Assembly: GCA_020853255.1 (NCBI GenBank) | Contig: JADYZI010000281.1 | Coordinates: forward strand, 1-13,388 | DNA: 13,388 nt | Direction of reading: 5' to 3' | Origin: Acidobacteriota bacterium | GTDB lineage: Bacteria > Acidobacteriota > Blastocatellia > Pyrinomonadales > Pyrinomonadaceae | Shown: positions 1 through 6,362 of the stretch, piece by piece | Layout: every line of letters begins with the position of its first letter | How positions within the stretch are numbered: position 1 is the first letter of the stretch | Notes under the pieces: model-generated | Told to the model about the DNA's origin: nothing | Databases searched by the model: none | What the model saw: the letters and a program-made list of their open reading frames with translations, nothing else | Made by a program: the position numbers and the translations under genes

Positions 1-117
1 AATTCTTGATTAGCATTTGTGTTTTGCAAGTTTTGTTAACGAGCTCACCTACAAAAAGCCCGACGTGCATCCAAAGATCTATACAAGCCCCTGTCGAAGC
101 CTGTCGCCCCCAAATAA

Positions 118-187
118 GTTCGACAAACTAGGTTTGTCGAACAGTCCAACAAACTTAAGTTTGTTGACACTGACAAGGAAAGTCAGT
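118..187. promoter_or_regulatory. Cluster of three dyad-symmetric elements upstream of a secreted-protein gene
   Basis: Three inverted repeats lie head to tail. The first is GTTCGACAAAC / GTTTGTCGAAC at 118-128 and 132-142, with an 11-bp perfect arm and TAG spacer. The second is a perfect 20-bp palindrome at 147-166 with half-site CAACAAACTT. The third is ACTGAC / GTCAGT at 169-174 and 182-187, with a 7-nt loop. The first two share the core ACAAAC...GTTTGT and have centres about 26.5 bp apart, which looks like two operators for one dimeric regulator. A TTGACA hexamer (164-169) begins inside the end of the second palindrome, so a bound protein could cover a -35 box. No U-tract follows any of the dyads, so they are unlikely to be intrinsic terminators. 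The regulator is not identifiable here; operator function is inference. Confidence 0.55.
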
Positions 188-267
188 CTACATTATTAAG
201 ATGAAAAATGGAACATCGAAGTTGCTGTATCTTCCGCGGGACTGCACGGAGCGTCGCCTTTTTGCGC

Positions 268-294
268 TTGCACAAGCTGAATTTGTGATAAAAT
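268..294 (+). promoter_or_regulatory. Putative extended -10 promoter of the secreted-protein gene
   Basis: TAAAAT at 289-294 is preceded by TGA (286-288), giving a TGn extended -10 element. A weak -35-like TTGCAC sits at 268-273 with a short 15-bp spacer. Transcription would start near 301, giving a leader of under 20 nt before ATG 317. A second candidate -35, TTGACA at 164-169, lies within the upstream dyad cluster, but no good -10 follows it at 17-18 bp. This is a motif-based call only. Confidence 0.4.
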
Positions 295-316
295 TCTGTC
301 ATTTGCAGGTGTGCGA

Positions 317-865
317 ATGCGCCTTCGGTTCATGATCGGGTCTCTCGTTCTTACGCTGCTGCCGGCGATACGCATCGTCGGCCAGCCGACACAGCATAGC
401 GCTTCCGATCCTGTAACGATCCAGCAGATACGCTGGGCGCTCAACCACACTCCCGAAATTCCGGAACAGATCCAAAAGACGAACCAGGAACTTATCGCAG
501 CGATCGCATCGCGCGGGGTCAATTTTGTCCTATCGCCCGAAGAAGAATGGGCCCTGACGCTTCGTGACGCGAGTGATGAATTGATAATGGCGATACGGAA
601 CGCCACGCCGCCCGAGGAACGCGAAAGGCTTCTTTCGATCAGGGAACAGGAAGGGCTCTATTACACTTTTGTAAGCAACTATGCCCGAAATGATGTAACG
701 AGCAAACGCATTGCGCTCGATGCCGGCAAAGAGTTTGTCCGCAAGTATCGCAATGATGCAAACGTTGCCGAGATCATTTCGTATTTTCAGCGGGCCGTCC
801 CGGCGTTGGAAAGGTCGATCCGTTTCATGACGCCGCGATCACGCGGCCGGCCGCGAACGAATTGA
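317..865 (+). CDS. Small secreted/periplasmic protein of unknown function
   Basis: The product is 182 residues from ATG 317. I prefer this over the in-frame GTG at 311 because the AGG at 307-309 sits about 7 nt from ATG 317 and only 1 nt from the GTG. The N-terminus (Arg-rich, then a hydrophobic stretch ending near 'RIVGQPTQ') reads as a Sec signal peptide. The mature part is alpha-helical and charged. Residues about 58-95, with 'IASRGVNFVLSPEEEWAL' followed by 'ASDELIMAIRNA', resemble a short helical segment I associate with acidobacterial secreted proteins; its function is unknown to me. No enzyme motif or cysteine pair is visible. The gene converges on the minus-strand ATPase gene with only 16 bp between the two stops, so transcripts may read into each other. 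No specific role can be assigned. Confidence 0.75.
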   Translation: MRLRFMIGSLVLTLLPAIRIVGQPTQHSASDPVTIQQIRWALNHTPEIPEQIQKTNQELIAAIASRGVNFVLSPEEEWALTLRDASDELIMAIRNATPPEERERLLSIREQEGLYYTFVSNYARNDVTSKRIALDAGKEFVRKYRNDANVAEIISYFQRAVPALERSIRFMTPRSRGRPRTN

Positions 866-881
866 GGATCTCTGCTGCCAT

Positions 882-3089
882 TCAGGCCGCAGCTTCCCTG
901 ACCAGGAATTTTGTCATTGAGATAGATGTTCCGTCGTCGGTTTGTTCTATCCTAACTTCATCCATTAGCCGCTCGATCAGTTTTAAGCCCCAGCCGCGAC
1001 GCTGCGATTCGTCATCGCCAGCCGGCACGCCCTCAGGCTTCCTGTCCGCCAGCCGAAGTCCGCGGTTTGATATGGTTATTGTGATCCGGTCGTCCTCAAC
1101 ACGAAACTTCTGGTGAATGCGGCGATCCGGGCTCAAGCTGTGTTCTGCCGCGTTGATCGAAGCTTCAAGCAATGCGGTCTTGATCTGATTGATCGCTTTC
1201 GCGGATACGTTATGCCGCCGAGCGATCTCTTCAAGCGTATGGGCAGCGATCATTTCGCTTTCATCGCCCATCGGGACCACGACCTCATACTCATCGGCGG
1301 CCGACTCTTTTCGGTCCCGCAGATCGGCGGAAACGATCTTTCTCAAATACTCGACCTGCCGCCGGCTGGACGCGTACGCACCGCGGCGGCGAAGTATCTC
1401 CATCGCATCGTGCGTAAAGCCTTCGCGGGCTATCATCCAGAGCTTGTAGTTCCCAAAGTTGCACATCAGTGCAACCATTTCCAGCCGGTCGCACCAAAAC
1501 TCGGCGAGTTCGCGCGATGCTTCGAGCTTTGAATCGATCTCAGCGGCCACCCAAACAACCTCATCCTCGTCGCTGTATCTTCCCTCTTGAAACCCGAGGG
1601 CAATTGCCGAATGTTCCTTTTCGGCAAGTTCGCCGATCGGCTTATAAAGATCGGCGGCATAGGCCGTGTAAACGATCTGCGGGAGCCCGACCCTTTCCGT
1701 CTCGCGCCCGAGTCCGGCCTCGATCTCCGCATCGGGCAGCCCTTTATATTCATCGGCGTACACACCATAGTCGAGCAGGCCGATCGGGACTTGCTGAAGC
1801 GAAAATGATGCCAACAGTTCACGCAGGCCAAGCGAGGCCAAGCGTCGATAATAGGCCGCCATTAGGCGCGGTGCCCTCTTCAAATAATCGGCAACACATT
1901 CGCCAAAAAGTGCCGCCCGCTGCTCACCGGCGATCTCGAGGCGAAACCGCGACGTGACATAGTCGAAAAGGATCTGGCTGCCGTCCATCGCCTCGACCCG
2001 GCTTCCCGTAAGGCGCACAAGCTCATGAATATTCAGCAGGCTGATGATCCGTGAGAACGCCGCTTCACTCACCGCGAGATGCTTAAGCCAGCTTTCGACC
2101 GAAAGCTGTTTTGTGCCCAAAGTAACCGCAACGTCCAAAAGGCTGATAATGCTTTTCTGCAGCGCTTCGTCCGGCGCTATGCTTTCGATCAACGCGTCGT
2201 AATATCGCCTGATCCGGCCGCCGAATATCTCCTGGGCATAGATCTTTTCGACCTGCATAAAGCTGTCGAACTGTTCGTTCTTCTCGGCCGCCGTCTGGAA
2301 CATGAATCGGATGAATTCGATATTCTCGCCGAATTGGTTCGCGACCAGATCGCGCGTCTCATCGTTGACCCGCACGCGGTATCGAGCGGCCAAATTCTCG
2401 GCCACACGGGCAACGTCTCCAAATTCGAGCGGTTCGATCGAGATCCGTTCGCGCTCAAGCAAATCGAATGCGTAGCGCCGTCTGCCCGCTATCACGCACG
2501 GGACACGGCTTGAGGGATAAATGGCCTCAATTTCCCGAAGAACGCGTGCCGCTGCTTCGGAGTGGGCGGCAGCATGGGCATTGTCGATGAGCACAAACAC
2601 ACGGGCTCCAGACGCCGCTGCCCGTATCGGGCCGCTAAGACAGGTTTGTATCAGCGATTCGTCGTCACACTCGGGATGGGCGGTGGTGAATTTGCTCACG
2701 AGCCTGTCAACCCAATGGCCATCTGCCGGAACGGCCAGTTCGGCCAGTTCGCACATGTCGGGAAACCAATTTAGAATTCCGCCATCGCCGCGGCGAAATG
2801 CTACGGTTTGCAGCAGAAATTGATGCAGGAATCGGCGGGCCGTTTGTTCGGCCGTTTCGCCTGAAAAGTTGAGTGCGAAATAGAACGGAATGACGTCTCC
2901 CCGTTCGGAGAACAGCCTGTCATAAACCTGCTTGAGAAGCTCGGTAATACCTACGCCGGGCGCACCGGCGACTATTGCGGCTCCCGTACCTGACGCGAGC
3001 GCGACAAGGCGATCCATCTCCGCGGATCGTCCTACGAATTCGCCGGCTTCGTTCTCAGCCAAAGTCCTTTTGTACTGCCGATCCTCCAT
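882..3089 (-). CDS. P-loop (STAND/AAA-like) protein with C-terminal RsbW-type HATPase (anti-sigma) domain
   Basis: The product is 735 residues. The N-terminus (about 18-230) reads as an AAA/STAND NTPase module: 'FVGRSAEMDRLVAL' is the entry motif, GAPGVGIT (42-49) the Walker A position and VFVLIDNAH (164-172) the Walker B position. The Walker A lysine is replaced by Ile48, so nucleotide hydrolysis by this domain is doubtful. A long helical middle (about 250-600) has no recognised motif. Residues about 600-730 form a GHKL ATPase of the RsbW/SpoIIAB anti-sigma kinase type: N-box E642-N646-H650, a G1-like 'ISNRG' (673-677, Asn where Asp is usual) and G2 'RGWGLKLI' (698-705). Known RsbW proteins bind sigma factors and phosphorylate STAS antagonists; neither partner is in the window. 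The ATG overlaps the cyclase stop as TAATG, so translation is probably coupled. The start has no clear Shine-Dalgarno of its own, which fits re-initiation. Confidence 0.85.
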   Translation of the reverse strand: MEDRQYKRTLAENEAGEFVGRSAEMDRLVALASGTGAAIVAGAPGVGITELLKQVYDRLFSERGDVIPFYFALNFSGETAEQTARRFLHQFLLQTVAFRRGDGGILNWFPDMCELAELAVPADGHWVDRLVSKFTTAHPECDDESLIQTCLSGPIRAAASGARVFVLIDNAHAAAHSEAAARVLREIEAIYPSSRVPCVIAGRRRYAFDLLERERISIEPLEFGDVARVAENLAARYRVRVNDETRDLVANQFGENIEFIRFMFQTAAEKNEQFDSFMQVEKIYAQEIFGGRIRRYYDALIESIAPDEALQKSIISLLDVAVTLGTKQLSVESWLKHLAVSEAAFSRIISLLNIHELVRLTGSRVEAMDGSQILFDYVTSRFRLEIAGEQRAALFGECVADYLKRAPRLMAAYYRRLASLGLRELLASFSLQQVPIGLLDYGVYADEYKGLPDAEIEAGLGRETERVGLPQIVYTAYAADLYKPIGELAEKEHSAIALGFQEGRYSDEDEVVWVAAEIDSKLEASRELAEFWCDRLEMVALMCNFGNYKLWMIAREGFTHDAMEILRRRGAYASSRRQVEYLRKIVSADLRDRKESAADEYEVVVPMGDESEMIAAHTLEEIARRHNVSAKAINQIKTALLEASINAAEHSLSPDRRIHQKFRVEDDRITITISNRGLRLADRKPEGVPAGDDESQRRGWGLKLIERLMDEVRIEQTDDGTSISMTKFLVREAAA

Positions 3090-5212
3090 TAGTGAACGCT
3101 GTCGTCAGTAGCTTCCCCCCAGCCATTGAATACCTGAACATTGTTCCGTCCGCGGTTCTTTGCCGCATATAGGGCAACATCGGCGGCGGATATAAGGTCG
3201 CGGGGGCTATCGACCTCTTTTGAAAGACTCGCAATGCCTACGCTGATGGTCACCTGACGCCCGCCGAACTCAGCCTTTTCAACCTGTTTCCGTATGCGTT
3301 CCGCGATCTGCCCCGCTTCTTCCGCAGCAGTTTGCGGCAGCAGAATGGCAAATTCCTCGCCGCCGTAGCGAGCGGCCACATCGGCCCCGCGAAGATTCTC
3401 TTTCAAAATATCGCCGACCGTGCGAAGAGCTGCATCGCCCGCCGGATGTCCGAATTTGTCGTTGTACGATTTGAACTCATCGACATCCAGCATCATTAGC
3501 GTAAGAGAAAATCGGTGCCGCTTTGAGCGTACGATCTCTTCCGCGATGCGTTCCTCAAGGTAACGACGGTTCAGCAGGCCTGTCAGCGGATCAGTGACCG
3601 ATAGCTGCTCGTATTCGCCCGCCTTTTCCCGGAGCGAATTTCGATCAATCGCAACGGCTATCTGTGGAGCGATCGCCTGGATCAATTCCAGGTCAGACCG
3701 GTCAAAGGCCTCTCCGCCGGCCTTGTCGGTAAAATTCAGAACGCCGATCCTTCGCTCGTCAATTATTATCGGATAGCTAATAAATGACGCCGTCTTGTAA
3801 CTCCATTCCGCCGGTGCCCGGTCGATGCCAACGCCTGTAAGATCGGTAACGACGACCGGTGTCCCGATCTCAAGTATCCTTGTCGCAACGCGGACCCCGA
3901 TGCCCGATACTTCCTTCAGATCAGCCCTGGAGCCGATCGCTGCCTTGGCGTGCAGTGTATTAGATTTCTCGTTCCGAACGAGGATAGAGGCACGTTCGGC
4001 TCCGATCAGCTCGGCCGAAACCTGGGCGATCCTCATCCAAAAATCTTCCGAATCGATCCGCCGAAGCTCTTCGTTGAACTTGATCACGGCACGCGAGAGC
4101 CAATCCCGCCGGGCAACTTCGTCCCGAAGCCTGAGTATCTCAAGCTGGGAAGCAAGTGTCTGTGCAAACCGCGATATATGACGCTTTTGTTCGTCGTCGG
4201 TAATATGAGAATTTATGCCGATCGCTCCGCGTACCTCGCCGCCGACGAGGACCGGAAAAAGCGAGAGTACCCGCTCGCCTTTCTCACCTTCGCTCCGGCG
4301 TTCGCGAAACTCCACCGGGACCTCATTCTCCGCCGCGTCAAGTAGCCGTTTGTGTACGGCCTCGACACCGATCTTGATCGACTTTCCCGCAAGTTCGCCG
4401 ATGCCGACATGCATCGCAAGCTTACCGTTCCGCCGCTCCAGCCAGACCAGCGAATCGAGCGAATACCGTTCTTTCAGATAGGTCAGCACCCGCGAACACG
4501 CTTCGCGGTACTCCATTTTCATCAGCGAGCCAAACAGTGAGCGCCACTCGGCGGCGGCCTTGCGGTCCTGTTGGACCTCATATGAAACAGCCGCCTCAAG
4601 TTCGCCGGCGGCCTTCTCGGTCTCTTCACGGAATTTGCTGATCAGCTCATCTATCCGTTCCTGCTCAAGCTCCGAAGACGCGTCGGGTTGTGGAGGCGTT
4701 TGCGGGGGCGTCACTGTAAGCCGGTCGAGTTCGAGAATGTCATTTCGTCCGGGGTCAGAGAATTTTTCCAGCTTCGCGGCGGCACGCTCGATCGACTGGG
4801 CCGAGCCCGCAATGAGCACGTTCTCAAAAAAGTCAGTTGGCGGAAACTGTCGCCAATCGCCGGTAATTGCCCTTTCCGTCGCCTCCCTATATCGCTCCGC
4901 TTTCAGAAAGGTCCGGCCGACGATTGCCGCAAACTGCTGGCGGCCCTCCCATACAGGTACGGCTCGGCACGACAGGCCGGCGTAGCATTCGTAATCAACC
5001 GGCTTTCCGGCCTCCGCGGCCCATTGATATGCCTTCCCGCAAAACTTGTCGCATTCGGGAGCAAACTCTTTTGAACCGTATAGATTCCGGCACATCGAAT
5101 TATTGTTGGATTCCGAAGGCGTTTCGCCCTCAGCATCGACAATGATCACCGCCACGCCGTTCTCTTCGGCGAGCCGGTCAAGAAACTTTTCCTTCTTTCG
5201 GGATGAAGTCAT
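3089..5212 (-). CDS. PocR-GAF-GAF-GGDEF diguanylate cyclase
   Basis: The product is 707 residues, predicted to make cyclic di-GMP from two GTP. The N-terminus (about 8-105) matches a PocR sensory domain, with Cys41, Cys54, Cys58, Cys76 and Cys82 around 'YECYAGLSC'; PocR domains are thought to bind small organic ligands such as propanediol-like compounds. A Pro-rich linker and a helical, probably coiled-coil, segment (about 180-245) follow. Then come two GAF-like domains (about 230-355 and 375-525). The GGDEF domain (about 535-700) has 'SVTDPLTGLLNRRY', 'LDVDEFKSYNDKFGHPAGD' and active site GGEEF (617-621). RGAD (608-611) sits exactly five residues before it, the position of the allosteric I-site, so product inhibition is expected. 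No membrane segment is visible, so it is a soluble cytoplasmic sensor. It is the first gene of a two-gene operon; its stop TAA shares a base with the next ATG. The start at 5212 has only a weak upstream GGA. Confidence 0.93.
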   Translation of the reverse strand: MTSSRKKEKFLDRLAEENGVAVIIVDAEGETPSESNNNSMCRNLYGSKEFAPECDKFCGKAYQWAAEAGKPVDYECYAGLSCRAVPVWEGRQQFAAIVGRTFLKAERYREATERAITGDWRQFPPTDFFENVLIAGSAQSIERAAAKLEKFSDPGRNDILELDRLTVTPPQTPPQPDASSELEQERIDELISKFREETEKAAGELEAAVSYEVQQDRKAAAEWRSLFGSLMKMEYREACSRVLTYLKERYSLDSLVWLERRNGKLAMHVGIGELAGKSIKIGVEAVHKRLLDAAENEVPVEFRERRSEGEKGERVLSLFPVLVGGEVRGAIGINSHITDDEQKRHISRFAQTLASQLEILRLRDEVARRDWLSRAVIKFNEELRRIDSEDFWMRIAQVSAELIGAERASILVRNEKSNTLHAKAAIGSRADLKEVSGIGVRVATRILEIGTPVVVTDLTGVGIDRAPAEWSYKTASFISYPIIIDERRIGVLNFTDKAGGEAFDRSDLELIQAIAPQIAVAIDRNSLREKAGEYEQLSVTDPLTGLLNRRYLEERIAEEIVRSKRHRFSLTLMMLDVDEFKSYNDKFGHPAGDAALRTVGDILKENLRGADVAARYGGEEFAILLPQTAAEEAGQIAERIRKQVEKAEFGGRQVTISVGIASLSKEVDSPRDLISAADVALYAAKNRGRNNVQVFNGWGEATDDSVH

Positions 5213-5234
5213 TCCAGGTACACAACAAAGGCCT

Positions 5235-5273
5235 GACCGCGAAAAACTCGCGATCGAAGCTCGAAAGGCGGTC
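5235..5273 (-). promoter_or_regulatory. Leader with two overlapping stems ahead of the cyclase gene
   Basis: The predicted leader of the cyclase operon (about 5280 to 5213) can form CGCGA/TCGCG (5238-5242 with 5248-5252, 5-nt loop), or alternatively GACCGC/GCGGTC (5235-5240 with 5268-5273). The two stems share bases 5238-5240 and so cannot coexist fully. It does not match any c-di-GMP or other riboswitch that I recognise. Structure is seen by eye; regulatory function is speculative. Confidence 0.25.
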
Positions 5274-5286
5274 TTTGCTTATTTGC

Positions 5287-5316
5287 TAAATAGGATGAAT
5301 CTTTATCCGATTTCAA
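5287..5316 (-). promoter_or_regulatory. Putative promoter of the cyclase/ATPase operon
   Basis: On the minus strand, TTGAAA (5316-5311) is a 5/6 match to the -35 consensus. TATTTA (5292-5287), a weak -10, follows after 18 bp. The -35 lies inside one arm of the palindrome at 5311-5331, so a dimeric regulator on the palindrome would block it. The predicted start near 5280 leaves a leader of about 68 nt. Confidence 0.35.
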
Positions 5317-5331
5317 CAAATATTGTTGAAA
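5311..5331. promoter_or_regulatory. Perfect 9+3+9 palindrome, candidate operator
   Basis: TTTCAACAA (5311-5319) and TTGTTGAAA (5323-5331) are exact reverse complements around an ATA spacer. The site lies in the divergent region between the cyclase operon and the DUF2383 gene. It overlaps the cyclase -35 candidate and is about 180 bp upstream of the sigma-54-like element at 5502-5517. It could therefore be a repressor operator for the cyclase operon or an upstream activator site for the divergent gene. It is A/T-rich and resembles the CAACAA...TTGTTG half-sites at 147-166, but with closer half-site spacing. Confidence 0.55.
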
Positions 5332-5501
5332 AAAGCCATGCTCCGCGTACGCTGATTATGGCACAGTTCCGTCCGCGTACAGTAGCCGGGTATACAAACC
5401 GCTGTCGAACTCGCTTTGCCGTATCATATTCGTGCGTTCGAAGCGGTTCACCCAGACTATGATCCACGCCAAACCCCAATAAATACACGGTTATGTGAGA
5501 G

Positions 5502-5517
5502 TGGCACGCTGGTTGTA
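5502..5517 (+). promoter_or_regulatory. Sigma-54-like -24/-12 promoter
   Basis: The sequence reads TGGCACG (5502-5508), then 4 nt, then TTGTA (5513-5517), against the RpoN consensus TGGCACG-N4-TTGCA/T. The -24 half is a perfect match and the spacing is exact. The only departure is the -12 C, which is T here and is normally well conserved. It lies 56 bp before the start of the DUF2383 gene, in the right orientation. No convincing sigma-70 pair is seen in the same interval (TATACA at 5544-5549 lacks a partnered -35). Control by an enhancer-binding protein would follow if it is functional. Confidence 0.5.
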
Positions 5518-5555
5518 ACAGAACTGCTGAAGTTACGTTTTTCTATACAGTGGGG

Positions 5556-5565
5556 AAAAGGAGGT
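5556..5565 (+). promoter_or_regulatory. Strong ribosome-binding site of the DUF2383 gene
   Basis: AAAAGGAGGT at 5556-5565 is a near-perfect Shine-Dalgarno with 7 nt to ATG 5573. It is far stronger than that of any other gene in the window, where starts mostly have weak or no complementarity. This suggests high-level expression when the gene is transcribed, and it fixes the start codon. Confidence 0.8.
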
Positions 5566-5572
5566 TAGTTTT

Positions 5573-6112
5573 ATGATCAACGATTACGAGGCAACAAAGC
5601 CCATTACGCAGGACGCGACGTACCAGAGTACCGAGAGTCTTTCGAACGATGACGTCATTTCCACGATTAACGGTTTGATCCAGACCTGCAAGGACGGCCA
5701 GGACGGATACCAGGCCGCCGCTGATGGCATCGAGCGGTCCGATCTAAAATCGCTCTTCTATGAATTTGCACAACAGCGGTCGAGGTTTGCGGGTGAACTG
5801 CAGTCTCTTGTCCATTCACTTGGCGGTGATCCGGAAAGCACCGGATCACTTACCGGAACTATTCACCGCGGCTGGATGGACCTTAAGTCCGCGGTCACCG
5901 GCAATAACGAACAAAGCATTCTGAACGATTGCGAACGCGGCGAAGATTCGGCAAAGGAAGCCTATGAATCGGCACTGCAGCAAGGCCTGCCGGAAAATAT
6001 AATGGAAACGGTACAGGAACAGTTCACGGCCGTTCGATCGGCCCATGACCGGATAAAGGCACTGCGGGATTCCGCCGGCGAAAGATCGAGTTCAGCCCGT
6101 ACGGGCAATTAG
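5573..6112 (+). CDS. DUF2383 / PA2169-family four-helix-bundle protein
   Basis: The product is 179 residues. From about residue 25 to 165 it follows the PA2169-type pattern: 'DVISTINGLIQTCKDGQDGYQ', then 'LKSLFYEFAQQRSRFAGELQ', then a 'GGDPESTGSLTGTIHRGWMDLKSAVTG' loop, then 'ILNDCERGEDSAKEAYESAL' and a last helix 'TVQEQFTAVRSAHDRIKALRD'. These are ferritin-like four-helix-bundle proteins, often seen with stress or envelope functions; their biochemical role is not established. Glu/His/Asp residues occur in the helices, but I cannot state that a metal site is present. The first 20 residues are a polar extension without signal peptide features. The last residues are encoded by a GC-rich palindrome. 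The gene has a strong ribosome-binding site and a sigma-54-like promoter, so it probably forms its own inducible transcription unit, divergent from the cyclase operon. Confidence 0.85.
   Translation: MINDYEATKPITQDATYQSTESLSNDDVISTINGLIQTCKDGQDGYQAAADGIERSDLKSLFYEFAQQRSRFAGELQSLVHSLGGDPESTGSLTGTIHRGWMDLKSAVTGNNEQSILNDCERGEDSAKEAYESALQQGLPENIMETVQEQFTAVRSAHDRIKALRDSAGERSSSARTGN
6095..6106 (+). terminator. Short GC palindrome at the end of the DUF2383 gene
   Basis: GCCCGTACGGGC is a perfect 12-bp palindrome spanning the last sense codons, four bases before the TAG stop. As RNA it gives a 4-bp GC stem with a GTAC tetraloop, followed by an A/T-rich but not U-rich stretch. It is at best a weak terminator. 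Confidence 0.2.
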
Positions 6113-6170
6113 TCCATTAACTTTGACCGGCTCCATACTAGTGGCCTGTAACGCGCGAATCGTAAGTACC

Positions 6171-6252
6171 TTGTGCTCTTTGTGTCTTCAACTTGGTGAG
6201 CTTTGTGTTAAAAAAACCGATAGCACAAAAACCTCAAAGGGAGGACACAAAG
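6171..6252. repeat. Imperfect inverted repeat of the CTTTGTGTC family
   Basis: CTTTGTGTC (6178-6186) is exactly reverse-complementary to GACACAAAG (6244-6252), and TTGTGCT (6171-6177) to AGCACAA (6222-6228). A direct variant, CTTTGTGTTAAA, is at 6201-6212. The wording matches the element at 11265-11369 (CTCTGTGTC, CTCTGTGGTTAAA), so two copies of one non-coding, MITE- or REP-like family are in the window. The rest of 6113-6320 shows no gene. Confidence 0.5.
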
Positions 6253-6321
6253 TTCGCAAAAGAAGCAGAGAACGGCAAGAACTACTTCCAAATCATCTGT
6301 TACATTCCACTAGAGGCAATA

Positions 6322-6362
6322 TGAACGCGGATTTTGCGGATCTACCGCTTGATCCGCGTTCA
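6322..6362. repeat. Long hairpin overlapping the oppF stop codon
   Basis: TGAACGCGGAT (6322-6332) pairs perfectly with ATCCGCGTTCA (6352-6362). Inside, GCGG (6336-6339) pairs with CCGC (6345-6348) around a 5-nt loop, after a 3x3 internal loop. The right arm contains the TGA stop of oppF (minus strand). No U-tract follows on either strand, so it may be an interspersed palindromic repeat and not a classic terminator, though it could still stabilise the mRNA 3' end. Confidence 0.6.

Noticed and set aside
17..199. A 60-codon open frame at the left edge
   Set aside because: It runs through the dyad cluster and promoter-like DNA, has no Shine-Dalgarno and no recognisable composition; the palindromes explain the sequence better.
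201..335. A 44-codon reading frame starting ATGAAAAATG, overlapping the secreted-protein start
   Set aside because: The predicted peptide has no family features and the ATG has no good ribosome-binding site. A leader peptide cannot be excluded but is not supported.
866..900. GCTGC...GCAGC stem as a bidirectional terminator between the convergent genes
   Set aside because: It is a 5-bp stem with a 10-nt loop and no U-tract, partly inside coding sequence; too weak to call.
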